Of a stretch of 58,222 nt of DNA, positions 48,691-56,046 are shown in pieces. A model generated the notes under the pieces. It did no database searches. It was not told the DNA's origin and worked only from the letters and a program-made list of their open reading frames with translations. Source of the stretch: a virus; the IMG/VR virus record IMGVR_UViG_3300037069_001350, positions 1 through 58,222 of that record; one strand, 5' to 3'. Numbering within the stretch: position 1 is the first letter of the stretch; each line of letters starts with the position of its first letter. A program made the translations under genes and the position numbers.

Positions 48691-49323
48691 ATGAATCCCG
48701 GTTCGCTCTGCGACCGCTGCCTGCAGGTTCACCTGCGGTGCGGCGCGCACAACCGCGAGGGCGGACCCTGCAACCGCTGGCCGAAGAAGGGTGCGCCGGT
48801 CTGCTGGAAGCATGGCGGCGCGACCCCGCAGGTGCGGGCTGCCGCGGAGGCCCGCGTGGTCGAGGCGCAGCTGGCTGCCGCGGCGCAGACGTTCGGTGTG
48901 CGCCGCGACATCTCGCCGGGCGAGGCGCTGATCGAGGACGTGCAGTGGACGGCGGGTCACGTCGAGTGGCTGCGCGCCCAGGTGCAGGCCCTCGAAGCGG
49001 AGCAGCTGACCTGGGGCACCTCGAAGGAAACTGACCAGCAGTCCGGTCAGGGTCGGCAGGGCACGGACACGGTGCGCGAGGCCCGCCTGAACGGCCTGGT
49101 CGACCTGTACCAGCGGGAGCGCAAGCACCTGGTGGACGTGTCGGCTGCGACGCTGCGCGCCGGTGTCGAGGTGAAGCGTCTGGAACTGGCGCAGCAGGCC
49201 GGTCAGACGTACGCGGCGATGATGCGCGCCGTCCTGTCCGATAGCCAGCTGGCCTTGACCCCGGAGCAGCTGCAGGTGGCGCACGAGGTCGTGGTCCGCC
49301 ACATGAAGGGCCTGAACCCGTGA
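48691..49323 (+). CDS. terS: Small terminase subunit candidate
   Basis: 210 residues with TAGGAG upstream. The N-terminus has Cys/His pairs and CWKHGGATPQVRAAAEARV, a motif seen in actinophage small terminase or terminase-associated proteins. The rest is helical (VEWLRAQVQALEAEQL; RERKHLVDVSAATLRAG; EQLQVAHEVVVRHMKGL). About 3.4 kb of small genes separate it from the large subunit. Binding to the adjacent cluster B would fit a packaging-site role, but is not shown. Confidence 0.5.
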   Translation: MNPGSLCDRCLQVHLRCGAHNREGGPCNRWPKKGAPVCWKHGGATPQVRAAAEARVVEAQLAAAAQTFGVRRDISPGEALIEDVQWTAGHVEWLRAQVQALEAEQLTWGTSKETDQQSGQGRQGTDTVREARLNGLVDLYQRERKHLVDVSAATLRAGVEVKRLELAQQAGQTYAAMMRAVLSDSQLALTPEQLQVAHEVVVRHMKGLNP

Positions 49324-49378
49324 GCACGGGAGGAGTGATCGACATGCCTGACAAGAGACTGGACTGGTGGTGGTAGCG

Positions 49379-49585
49379 ATGGAGTGGCACTGCACCACGG
49401 ACGGCGTCACCTGGCCCGGTTGTGGCCGGTGCGGTCCGTGCCGCGACGCCGCCCCGGACGTGTTCGCCGAGGCTGCCCGCCTGCGCCGTGAACTGAGCGA
49501 GACACGGCTGGCGCTTCACCACGAGCGCCGCCGTCGCCAGCAGGCCGAGCGCGCCACCCTGCACCTGCGGCTGGCATCCCGGTGA
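49379..49585 (+). CDS. Small Cys-containing protein
   Basis: 68 residues from ATG 49379 (GTG 49367 possible). WPGCGRCGPCRDA has three close cysteines; the rest is a basic helix (ETRLALHHERRRRQQAERAT). Confidence 0.45.
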   Translation: MEWHCTTDGVTWPGCGRCGPCRDAAPDVFAEAARLRRELSETRLALHHERRRRQQAERATLHLRLASR

Positions 49586-49902
49586 GCACCCGCGCCGAAC
49601 GCAAGGCCCGCCGCAACGCCGCCCGCTGCCGGAACTGCGGCGAGTTCGGCAGGCACTACGCCCCGCCCACCGCCGGGTCGCCCGGCGTCTACATCTGCGA
49701 GCCGCCCCGGTGCGGCTTCACTGGCACCTTCGCCGAGCATCGAGCGATGGGCTGCTGCACCGCCCCGAGGCGAGCCGTCTACCAGTGCGTCTGTGTCCAC
49801 GACGACGCGGTCCGCCTCTGCCACGGCGACCGCCCGGTCTGCTGGGACAACGGGAACGGCACCCCGCCAGTGTCGGCAACCAGTAGGAGCATGAAGGCAT
49901 GA
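49582..49902 (+). CDS. Small Cys-rich protein
   Basis: 106 residues from GTG 49582. CRNCGEFGRH, ICEPPRCGF, MGCCTAP and CVCVHD give many Cys groups; probably several zinc sites. Confidence 0.5.
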   Translation: MSTRAERKARRNAARCRNCGEFGRHYAPPTAGSPGVYICEPPRCGFTGTFAEHRAMGCCTAPRRAVYQCVCVHDDAVRLCHGDRPVCWDNGNGTPPVSATSRSMKA

Positions 49903-50237
49903 CGCAGACCGATCTCCCCCGGTGCCACGACCGCATGTGCAGGAACCGCGCCCGGTACCAGGTCGCCCCCGGCATCGACTCGGACACCGGCAAGCCGCTG
50001 CCCGAGGTGCCGATGTGCGGGACGCACCGGAACGTCCAGGCCCCGGAGACCGCCCGCGCGCTGCAGCGGTTCGAGTACCGCCAGCGCGCCGCCGCCGCCG
50101 ACGTCCTCCGCGAGCAGCTGCACGACGCCTTCCAGCGCGAGGCCGGGCTCGACATCGACTTCACCCACGGCCCCGGCGCTCGGTACGTGCAGCTGCCGAT
50201 CGCCGACGCCCGTCGCCTGTTGGAGTGGCTGTCGTGA
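49899..50237 (+). CDS. Small protein with N-terminal Cys and helical domain
   Basis: 112 residues. CHDRMCRNRARYQV and MCGTHRNVQ then a long helix (YRQRAAAADVLREQLHDAFQ) and an end VQLPIADARRLLEWL. Confidence 0.5.
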   Translation: MTQTDLPRCHDRMCRNRARYQVAPGIDSDTGKPLPEVPMCGTHRNVQAPETARALQRFEYRQRAAAADVLREQLHDAFQREAGLDIDFTHGPGARYVQLPIADARRLLEWLS

Positions 50238-50491
50238 CCCAGACGATCGAGCGCGAGCAGACCTTCGTCATCGACGCCCCCGAGACCGACCTGGCCGACC
50301 GCGGCGCGAACCCGGACGACCTGGCGCACTACGTCGACCAGCGGCTCGACCAGGACGTCACCGCCGCCATGATCGAGGGCACCGAGGTGGTCGCGCTCTG
50401 CGGCTACCGCTGGGTGCCGTACCGCGACCCGAACCGCTGCAAGGTCTGTCCCCCGTGCGTGGCTGCGTTGGAGGCGATCGTCAGTGGGTGA
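50234..50491 (+). CDS. DUF3039-like protein
   Basis: 85 residues from GTG 50234. ALCGYRWVPYRDPNRCKVC followed by PPCV matches the C-terminal zinc signature of DUF3039, an actinobacterial small-protein family of unknown function. Confidence 0.65.
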   Translation: MTQTIEREQTFVIDAPETDLADRGANPDDLAHYVDQRLDQDVTAAMIEGTEVVALCGYRWVPYRDPNRCKVCPPCVAALEAIVSG

Positions 50492-50852
50492 CGCCCCGAT
50501 CCCCAGCTGGGACAACCCGCCGTACGGCAAGGTCGTCTGCCCGGTGCACGGTCAGTGGCCCGCGGTCGACCGCGACCAGTACGCGGTCCTCGCCGCCGCG
50601 CACGCCGACTGCCGGGTCATCGAGTCGACAGGTGAACGGCTCGCCCGCCTGGGACGCGAGCCCCTGACCACGCTGGACGTCGCCCCGCCGCTGCGCTACA
50701 TCGACCCGACGTCGCCGAGCATGTACGCCGCGACCCACGACTTCCCGCAGTACGCCGTCGCCCCGCGGCCCCTCGCGCACCAGTGCTCGATCGACAAGCC
50801 CTGCGGTGAGCAGCGCCGTCGCCCGGCCCGGAAGTCGAGGCGGCGCTGGTGA
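50484..50852 (+). CDS. Protein of unknown function
   Basis: 122 residues from GTG 50484. No strong domain; a basic end (EQRRRPARKSRRRW) and PPYGKVVCPVHGQWPAVD near the start. Confidence 0.45.
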   Translation: MGDAPIPSWDNPPYGKVVCPVHGQWPAVDRDQYAVLAAAHADCRVIESTGERLARLGREPLTTLDVAPPLRYIDPTSPSMYAATHDFPQYAVAPRPLAHQCSIDKPCGEQRRRPARKSRRRW

Positions 50853-50977
50853 CCTGCCGGTACGCGATCCCCGACCACTGCCAGCCGCACTACTGCGGCC
50901 CGTGCGGCTGGCCGCTCGACGAGCACCGCCGCCTCTGGCGCGCGCTGTCCTGGGTACGGAGGCGGGCATGGCGCTGA
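50849..50977 (+). CDS. Tiny Cys-rich protein
   Basis: 42 residues from GTG 50849, coupled by GTGA. CRYAIPDHCQPHYCGPCGW gives Cys/His ligands; the end is a basic helix (LWRALSWVRRRAWR). Confidence 0.5.
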   Translation: MTCRYAIPDHCQPHYCGPCGWPLDEHRRLWRALSWVRRRAWR

Positions 50978-51174
50978 TCAAGCCCGAGCGCCCGGCCTCG
51001 CTCGCCGAGCCGGTCGCCTGCTGGCACTGCGGCGGCATCTGCTGGTTCGAGACCGGCGTGCACCCCTGCTGCGAGTTCTGGGCCGCGACGATCGCTGCCA
51101 CCGGCAAGTGCCCGTCCTGCTCCGCCTCCCGTGGGGCTGCCTTCCAGCAGGCCGAGCGCCGCAAGCGCCACTGA
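50968..51174 (+). CDS. Small zinc-binding protein
   Basis: 68 residues. ACWHCGGICWFETG, HPCCEFW and CPSCSASRG. It is followed by the longest non-coding gap of the rightward block. Confidence 0.5.
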   Translation: MALIKPERPASLAEPVACWHCGGICWFETGVHPCCEFWAATIAATGKCPSCSASRGAAFQQAERRKRH

Positions 51175-51363
51175 CTTCCGGGCCGGTCGACCGCCGACCG
51201 TGACCTCAACCGATCCAGACATCTCGCCCCGGCCCTGCGCCCGCTGATCACGGGCCACGCTCCGCGGGTCACAACCCCTGGATATGCGTCGCCTGCGTCC
51301 CAGGCGACCGGCCCGGATCACAACCGTTCCGCCCTCGGAACCATTGTTCGCAGGGAGCCCGCT
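51175..51363. other. Gap with direct repeats and hairpins
   Basis: In this 189-base gap GGGTCACAACC (51266-51276) and GGATCACAACC (51315-51325) are near-direct repeats. TCGCCT/AGGCGA (51289-51307) and GTTCC/GGAAC (about 51326-51340) are short hairpins. No open frame looks coding. It could hold the late promoter or a packaging signal for the terminase block. Confidence 0.4.
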
Positions 51364-51570
51364 ATGACCTGGCCTCCCGAGGAGCGGATCGTGCCGCGCC
51401 CCGACCCCTGCATCTGGTGCAGCTGCCGCTGGTTCCGCCGCTGCGACTGGTGCGCCTCCGGGCGCATCGCCCTGGGCCACAAGGCCCGCTTCCACCGCAT
51501 CACCTGGCGCTACCGCGTGCACTTCCGCGAGGTCGAGCGCCAGGCCGTCACCCACCGCTTCGACGACTGA
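51364..51570 (+). CDS. Small Cys-rich basic protein
   Basis: 68 residues. CIWCSCRWFRRCDWCASG carries four cysteines; the rest is basic and His-rich. Confidence 0.5.
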   Translation: MTWPPEERIVPRPDPCIWCSCRWFRRCDWCASGRIALGHKARFHRITWRYRVHFREVERQAVTHRFDD

Positions 51571-51583
51571 AAGGGCCACGCCC

Positions 51584-51874
51584 GTGTCCGACACGAACGG
51601 CCTGACCACCGACCCGCCGGACTTCGACTCCCTGGGCATCTCGGCGCGGAGGGCGGTCGAGCAGATGCGCGACGGCTTCGCCCGGATCGCCGCGGCGCTG
51701 GCTGACTCGCTGCGCCCCGGCCTGACCGCGGTCGCGCACGAACTGGGCTTCCGGGCACGCGCTCGGGTGTCCGGCGAGCGGCTGTGCCCGGCGAACCGGA
51801 TGCACGCCGACGTGGCGGACCAGCCGCACTTCGCCCTCACCGGCAAGTGCCCGACCTGCGGGGCCGAGGTATGA
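51584..51874 (+). CDS. Small protein with C-terminal Cys pair
   Basis: 96 residues from GTG 51584. A helix (RRAVEQMRDGFARIAAALAD) and a Cys-end FALTGKCPTCGAEV. Confidence 0.5.
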   Translation: MSDTNGLTTDPPDFDSLGISARRAVEQMRDGFARIAAALADSLRPGLTAVAHELGFRARARVSGERLCPANRMHADVADQPHFALTGKCPTCGAEV

Positions 51875-52134
51875 GCCCGGCCCGGCAGCCCGCTGCCCGC
51901 CCGGATCACCGCATCTACGTCGTCGCTCGTACGCGGGCACAGTTCAACGCCTGGTGCTTCGAGCAGGGCTGGAATGCCCGCGACCCGCGGCTGCGTCAGG
52001 TGATCGAGCCGGACACGCTGCGCGGCCTGAACAGCGCCGACGTCCGGGTGCTCGACTTCCCCCGCGGCACCACGACCTCGGTCGACGACTGGTCGAAGCT
52101 GATCGCCGAGGCCCGGAAGGACTGGACGTCGTGA
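51871..52134 (+). CDS. Small alpha-beta protein of unknown function
   Basis: 87 residues from ATG 51871. HRIYVVARTRAQFNAWCFEQ and LRQVIEPDTLRGLNSADVRV look like a small Rossmann-like phage protein that recurs in actinophages. Confidence 0.55.
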   Translation: MSPARQPAARPDHRIYVVARTRAQFNAWCFEQGWNARDPRLRQVIEPDTLRGLNSADVRVLDFPRGTTTSVDDWSKLIAEARKDWTS

Positions 52135-52305
52135 CCGCCCGCCGCACCCCTGGCTGGGTCACGGTCGCCCACGACCTGGCGTCGCCCCGCGATCCTCTGC
52201 CGCGGCTGCCTGCGCCTCCGCTGGCGCTACGCCCGCGTCCCTCTCGGCTGCCCGCCCTACTGGGTCGGGTGGCGCATCCTCACGAGCCCTCGGAGGCATG
52301 GATGA
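52131..52305 (+). pseudogene. Small Cys protein with a frame shift (possible +1 slip or indel)
   Basis: GTG 52131 overlaps the previous stop and reads TARRTPGWVTVAHDLASP; the protein-like continuation ILCRGCLRLRWRYARVPLGC then lies in the +1 frame and stops at 52305, overlapping ATG 52302 by ATGA. The change would fall at CCCC (52185-52189 region). Either an assembly or real indel, or a +1 slip on CCC-C. The original frame instead runs on into 52302-52739. Confidence 0.4.
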
Positions 52306-52739
52306 CCGACAAGCTGATCCTGACCGTCGCCGACGGCGGGCGCTTCCGCACGATGCTCGACCTCGGCGCGGTCGTCCGCCTCGCACCTGGTCGGGTATCG
52401 GGTCCTGATCGGGTACCCGAATCGGGTCGCATCGGGTCACCCGATACGCACCCGATACCCGATGCCGACGTCACGCCGGAACTGGTCGACCTGATCGACT
52501 CCGCCCACCCCGGCTGCGAGGTGATCGAGACGAAGCACAACCTGCAGGGCCTCGTCAGCCGCCGCCGCTGCGACCTGCCCGCCGTGTGGGCGATCCGCAC
52601 CCAGTGCGTCTGCCAGGTGGTCGCGATCGACCTGCTCTGCGCCGACCACTACGAGCGGCTGTTCAACCACCTGATCTACACCTGCCCGTCGTGCGGCAAG
52701 CGCGACGACGTGATCTCCCGCGTCCCGTCGCGGCTGTAA
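52302..52739 (+). CDS. Protein with repeat-encoded linker and C-terminal zinc ribbon
   Basis: 145 residues from ATG 52302 with GGAGG five bases upstream. Residues about 30-55 (VSGPDRVPESGRIGSPD and neighbours) are the translation of repeat cluster C and share IGSPD with the organizer protein at 36322. CEVIETKHNLQG, CDLPAVWAIRTQC and CPSCGKRDD are likely zinc ligands. Start GTG 52131 in the same frame is an alternative. Confidence 0.55.
   Translation: MTDKLILTVADGGRFRTMLDLGAVVRLAPGRVSGPDRVPESGRIGSPDTHPIPDADVTPELVDLIDSAHPGCEVIETKHNLQGLVSRRRCDLPAVWAIRTQCVCQVVAIDLLCADHYERLFNHLIYTCPSCGKRDDVISRVPSRL
52391..52463. repeat. Repeat cluster C inside a gene before the large terminase
   Basis: Nine half-sites ATCGGGT/ACCCGAT (some TCGGGT or ACCCGA) in 73 bases, including ATCGGGT-C-ACCCGAT at 52431-52445. 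It lies 290 bases before the large terminase start. Confidence 0.75.
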
Positions 52740-52755
52740 CCGACCGGAGCCTGCC

Positions 52756-54207
52756 GTGGCCGAGCCTTACGACGCCCGGCACATGCGCGACATTCACGAC
52801 GCCGCCCTGGCCGCGCTGATCCCGGCCCGCCTCGTCCGACCGTGGAAGCTGCTGGCCCGCCCGGAGCAGGTCGCCCCGGACGGCGAGTGGCTGGTCTGGA
52901 TATTCCTGGCCGGACGCGGCGCGGGTAAGACACGCTCCGCCGCGGAGCAGGTGTGCGAGTGGGCCGAGGATCACCCCGGCTGCCGCATCGCCCTGGTGGG
53001 CCGCACACCCGCCGACGTCCGTGACGTGATGATCGAGGGCGAGTCCGGCATCCTCGCCTGCTCCGACGACGAGCACCGGCCCGTCTACGAGCCGACGAAG
53101 CGCCGCCTGACCTGGCCGAACGGCTCGACCGCCACCGCCTACTCCGCCGAGGTGCCGTCGGCGCTGCGCGGCCCGCAGCACCACTTCGCCTGGGCCGACG
53201 AGAACGCCGCCTGGTCGGAGGCCCCGAAGGGCGACGTCGTCGACACGGCGTGGAACAACCTCATGCTGGGCCTGCGCCTCGGCCAGTCTCCGCGGTGCAT
53301 CGTCACCACGACCCCGAAGCCGAACCGGCTGATCCGCGACATCCTCGGTCGACGGTCCACCGTCGTCTCGCGCGGGACCACCTACGACAACCTGTCGAAC
53401 CTGGCCCCCGCCTTCCGCGAGCAGGTGCTCGCCACCTACGAAGGCACCCGCATCGGGCGGCAGGAACTGCAGGGCGAACTGCTCGACGACGTCGAGGGTG
53501 CCCTCTGGGGGTCGGCCATGATCGAGGACCACCGCATCCTGCACGGCGACCCGGTACCGGACATGCGCCGCATCGTCGTCGGTGTGGACCCGTCCGGCGG
53601 CTCCGGTCCCGAGAACGACGAGCAGGGCATCGTCGTGGCAGGCATCGGGGTGGACGGCGAGTTCTACGTGCTCGACGACAAGTCCTGCAAGCTGTCGCCG
53701 CACGGCTGGGGCTCACGCGCTGTCGGTGCCTTCGAGCAGTGGGGCGGCGACCGGATCGTGGCCGAGAAGAACTACGGCGGCGAGATGGTGCTGTCGACGA
53801 TCAAGCAGGTCGACTCGAAGGTGCCGGTGAAGCTGGTGTCGGCGAGCCGCGGCAAGGCGGTCCGCGCCGAGCCGATCGCCGCCCTGTACGAGCAGGGCAA
53901 GGTGCACCACGTCGGGTCGTTCCCGCAGTTGGAGGACGAACTGACCACCTGGGCTCCGTTCGACGCGGCCCAGAAGGACTCACCGAACCGGCTGGACGCG
54001 CTCGTGTGGGCGCTGACCGACCTCGCCTTCAACGGCGGGCAGGGCCGGGCGTTCATCGAGCACTGGAAGCGGCAGACCGCGCCCGACCCGGCTGACACCT
54101 CGGCCACCCCCGTGCGTAGCTCGGCACGGAACTGGCGCGAGATCGCCGACCAGATCAAGAAGGAACGCGGCGGTCAGCCGCGCACACGGGAGGACGGACA
54201 TGGCTAA
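52756..54207 (+). CDS. terL: Terminase large subunit
   Basis: 483 residues from GTG 52756. The ATPase has Walker A AGRGAGKT (52-59), then SALRGPQHHFAWADEN with Walker B acidic residues near 148-149, and a coupling motif CIVTTTPKPN. The nuclease has GVDPSGGSGPENDEQG (Asp278) and DSPNRLDALVWAL. It motors DNA into the prohead and cuts concatemers. It overlaps the portal start by eight bases. Confidence 0.92.
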   Translation: MAEPYDARHMRDIHDAALAALIPARLVRPWKLLARPEQVAPDGEWLVWIFLAGRGAGKTRSAAEQVCEWAEDHPGCRIALVGRTPADVRDVMIEGESGILACSDDEHRPVYEPTKRRLTWPNGSTATAYSAEVPSALRGPQHHFAWADENAAWSEAPKGDVVDTAWNNLMLGLRLGQSPRCIVTTTPKPNRLIRDILGRRSTVVSRGTTYDNLSNLAPAFREQVLATYEGTRIGRQELQGELLDDVEGALWGSAMIEDHRILHGDPVPDMRRIVVGVDPSGGSGPENDEQGIVVAGIGVDGEFYVLDDKSCKLSPHGWGSRAVGAFEQWGGDRIVAEKNYGGEMVLSTIKQVDSKVPVKLVSASRGKAVRAEPIAALYEQGKVHHVGSFPQLEDELTTWAPFDAAQKDSPNRLDALVWALTDLAFNGGQGRAFIEHWKRQTAPDPADTSATPVRSSARNWREIADQIKKERGGQPRTREDGHG

Positions 54208-56032
54208 GAACCGCAACCGCCGCCCTGCCGCTCGGGCGCAGGTCGTGAAGAACACCGCGGTCGTGTCGAGCCCGCAGACGCCGCCGGACGTCGAGCAGGC
54301 GCTCGTGGCGCAGGGCATGACCTCGACGTCGCCGTTCGGGCCGGGTACGCCGCTGCGCCCCTACATCGGCATCTCGGTGCCGCCGCGGGTCAACGACTAC
54401 CCGGTCGGCGTGAACATCGCCGTCCGCACCCGCCAGTCGTGGAACCTGATGTCGTTCGACACGATCAAGGCCCTGATCGACGGCTATGACGTGGCCCGCA
54501 TGTGCATCAACCACAAGATCGACGAACTGCGCTCGATGGAACCGATGTTCGTCCCCGCCGACGGGCACTCCGGTGCCGCCGTCGACGCAGCCTGCGACAC
54601 CGCCCGCGCCGCGATGGAGTTCCCTGATAGGGAACTGCCGTTCGACGGGTGGCTGAACAAGCTGATGGAGAACGCGCTGCGCTACGACACCCCGACGCTG
54701 TATCGCCGCCGCAACCTCAACGGCGACGTGATCGGGCTCGACGTCATCGACGGCACCACGATCTACCCCTACATCGACGAGCGTGGCCGCAAGCCCCGGC
54801 CCCCGGCCCCCGCCTACTACCAGCTGATCCACGGCACCGTCTGGGACCACTTCACCTCGAACGACCTGATCTACCAGCCGTTCCGCCCGCAGTCGAACCA
54901 CCCGTACGGCCTCGCGCCGATGGAGTCGCTGCTGCTCACCGCCAACACCGACATCCGGTTCCAGTGGCACTTCATGCAGATGTTCACCGACGGCTCGATC
55001 CCCGGTGGCTTCGTCGAGGTGCCGCCGGACATCTCCTCCCCGGACCAGGTCGCGGAGTGGCAGGACTACTGGGACGCGATGGTCCTCGGCGACCAGGCGA
55101 AGATGCACCAGCTGCTCGCCGTCCCGAACGGCACGAAGGTGACCGGCACGAAGCCGGACGCCTTCGACTCGTCCTTCCCCGAATACCTCATGGCCCGCAC
55201 CTGCGCCGCGTTCGGCGTGGTCCCGCAGGACCTGGGTCTGGTGAAGGACGTGAACCGGGCGAACGGCGAGACGCAGGTCGACATCCAGTTCCGCGTCAAC
55301 ACCCTGCCCTGGGTCCGTTGGATCGAGGGAATCGCCACCCGCTACCTCCGGTATGACCTGGGTCTGCCGGTGAAGATGCAGCTGGACACGGGCCGCGACA
55401 AGGAAGATCGACTGTCCGAGGCGCAGGCGTGGCAGATTTACGTGCAGTCCGGCTTCGCCTCCGCTGACGAGGCCCGGCAGGAACTGCTCGGCTTGGAGAT
55501 CGACTCCGAGCGCCCGGTGCCCCGCTTCGTGCTCGACCCCCGCACGGGTCCGATCCCGCTGGCGAACATCGAGGCGATCGCCGGTCGCATCGACCCGGAG
55601 ACTGCCGCGCCGGTCGACGACCAGCCGCTGCCCACGGAGCCGTTCAACGGTGCCGAGGGTGTGCTGCCGGACAAGGCCCCCGGCGGGACGCAGTTCAAGC
55701 GCGCCCCGATCAACCCGGACGAGCCCCGCTTCCCCGAGATGGAGAAGCCGATCCCCGGCACCGACGTCGTCGGCACCCGGCCCGGCACCCCTGTCATCGG
55801 CGACCCCGGCGTCACGGAGGACTCGAAGCTGACCGAGCCGGTCGGCAAGGCCCTCGACCCGGCTGCCGCGGAGATGCAGGCGTTCAGCCGGTTCTGCAAG
55901 GCGCGCGCCCGTGCTGGCCGCTGGCGCGACTTCGAGTTCGAGCACGTCCCCGCGGGGATCGCTCGGGCGCTGAACGAGCACCACCGCGAGAGGATCACGA
56001 AGGCGGCTGATGCCGCCCCTTTCGCCCGGTAG
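54200..56032 (+). CDS. Portal protein
   Basis: 610 residues. Portal features: RTRQSWNLMSFDTIKALIDG, WLNKLMENALRYDTPTLYRR, LIYQPFRPQSNHPYGLAPME, GSIPGGFVEVPPDISSPDQV and EYLMARTCAAFGVVPQDLGL. The C-terminal ~150 residues are Pro-rich and probably disordered. The last codons, GCC-CCT-TTC-GCC-CGG-TAG, contain a -1 slippery heptamer that would extend some molecules into the NUDIX frame. Confidence 0.9.
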   Translation: MAKNRNRRPAARAQVVKNTAVVSSPQTPPDVEQALVAQGMTSTSPFGPGTPLRPYIGISVPPRVNDYPVGVNIAVRTRQSWNLMSFDTIKALIDGYDVARMCINHKIDELRSMEPMFVPADGHSGAAVDAACDTARAAMEFPDRELPFDGWLNKLMENALRYDTPTLYRRRNLNGDVIGLDVIDGTTIYPYIDERGRKPRPPAPAYYQLIHGTVWDHFTSNDLIYQPFRPQSNHPYGLAPMESLLLTANTDIRFQWHFMQMFTDGSIPGGFVEVPPDISSPDQVAEWQDYWDAMVLGDQAKMHQLLAVPNGTKVTGTKPDAFDSSFPEYLMARTCAAFGVVPQDLGLVKDVNRANGETQVDIQFRVNTLPWVRWIEGIATRYLRYDLGLPVKMQLDTGRDKEDRLSEAQAWQIYVQSGFASADEARQELLGLEIDSERPVPRFVLDPRTGPIPLANIEAIAGRIDPETAAPVDDQPLPTEPFNGAEGVLPDKAPGGTQFKRAPINPDEPRFPEMEKPIPGTDVVGTRPGTPVIGDPGVTEDSKLTEPVGKALDPAAAEMQAFSRFCKARARAGRWRDFEFEHVPAGIARALNEHHRERITKAADAAPFAR

Positions 56033-56041
56033 CCGCCGGGC
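56017..56041 (+). promoter_or_regulatory. Programmed -1 frameshift site, portal to NUDIX
   Basis: C-CCT-TTC at 56017-56023 is XXXYYYZ in exact portal phase (P-site CCT, A-site TTC). GCCCGG (56024-56029) pairs with CCGGGC (56036-56041) around the stop codon. After a -1 slip the frame reads FRPVAAGLAVQAADTGRVLM and joins the NUDIX gene without a stop. Confidence 0.6.
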
Positions 56042-56046
56042 TCGCC

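Noticed and set aside
49320-49376. Ten-residue frame MPDKRLDWWW with an apparent ribosome site (GGGAGGAG)
   Set aside because: Too short to support as a gene; a leader-peptide role is conceivable but has no other evidence.
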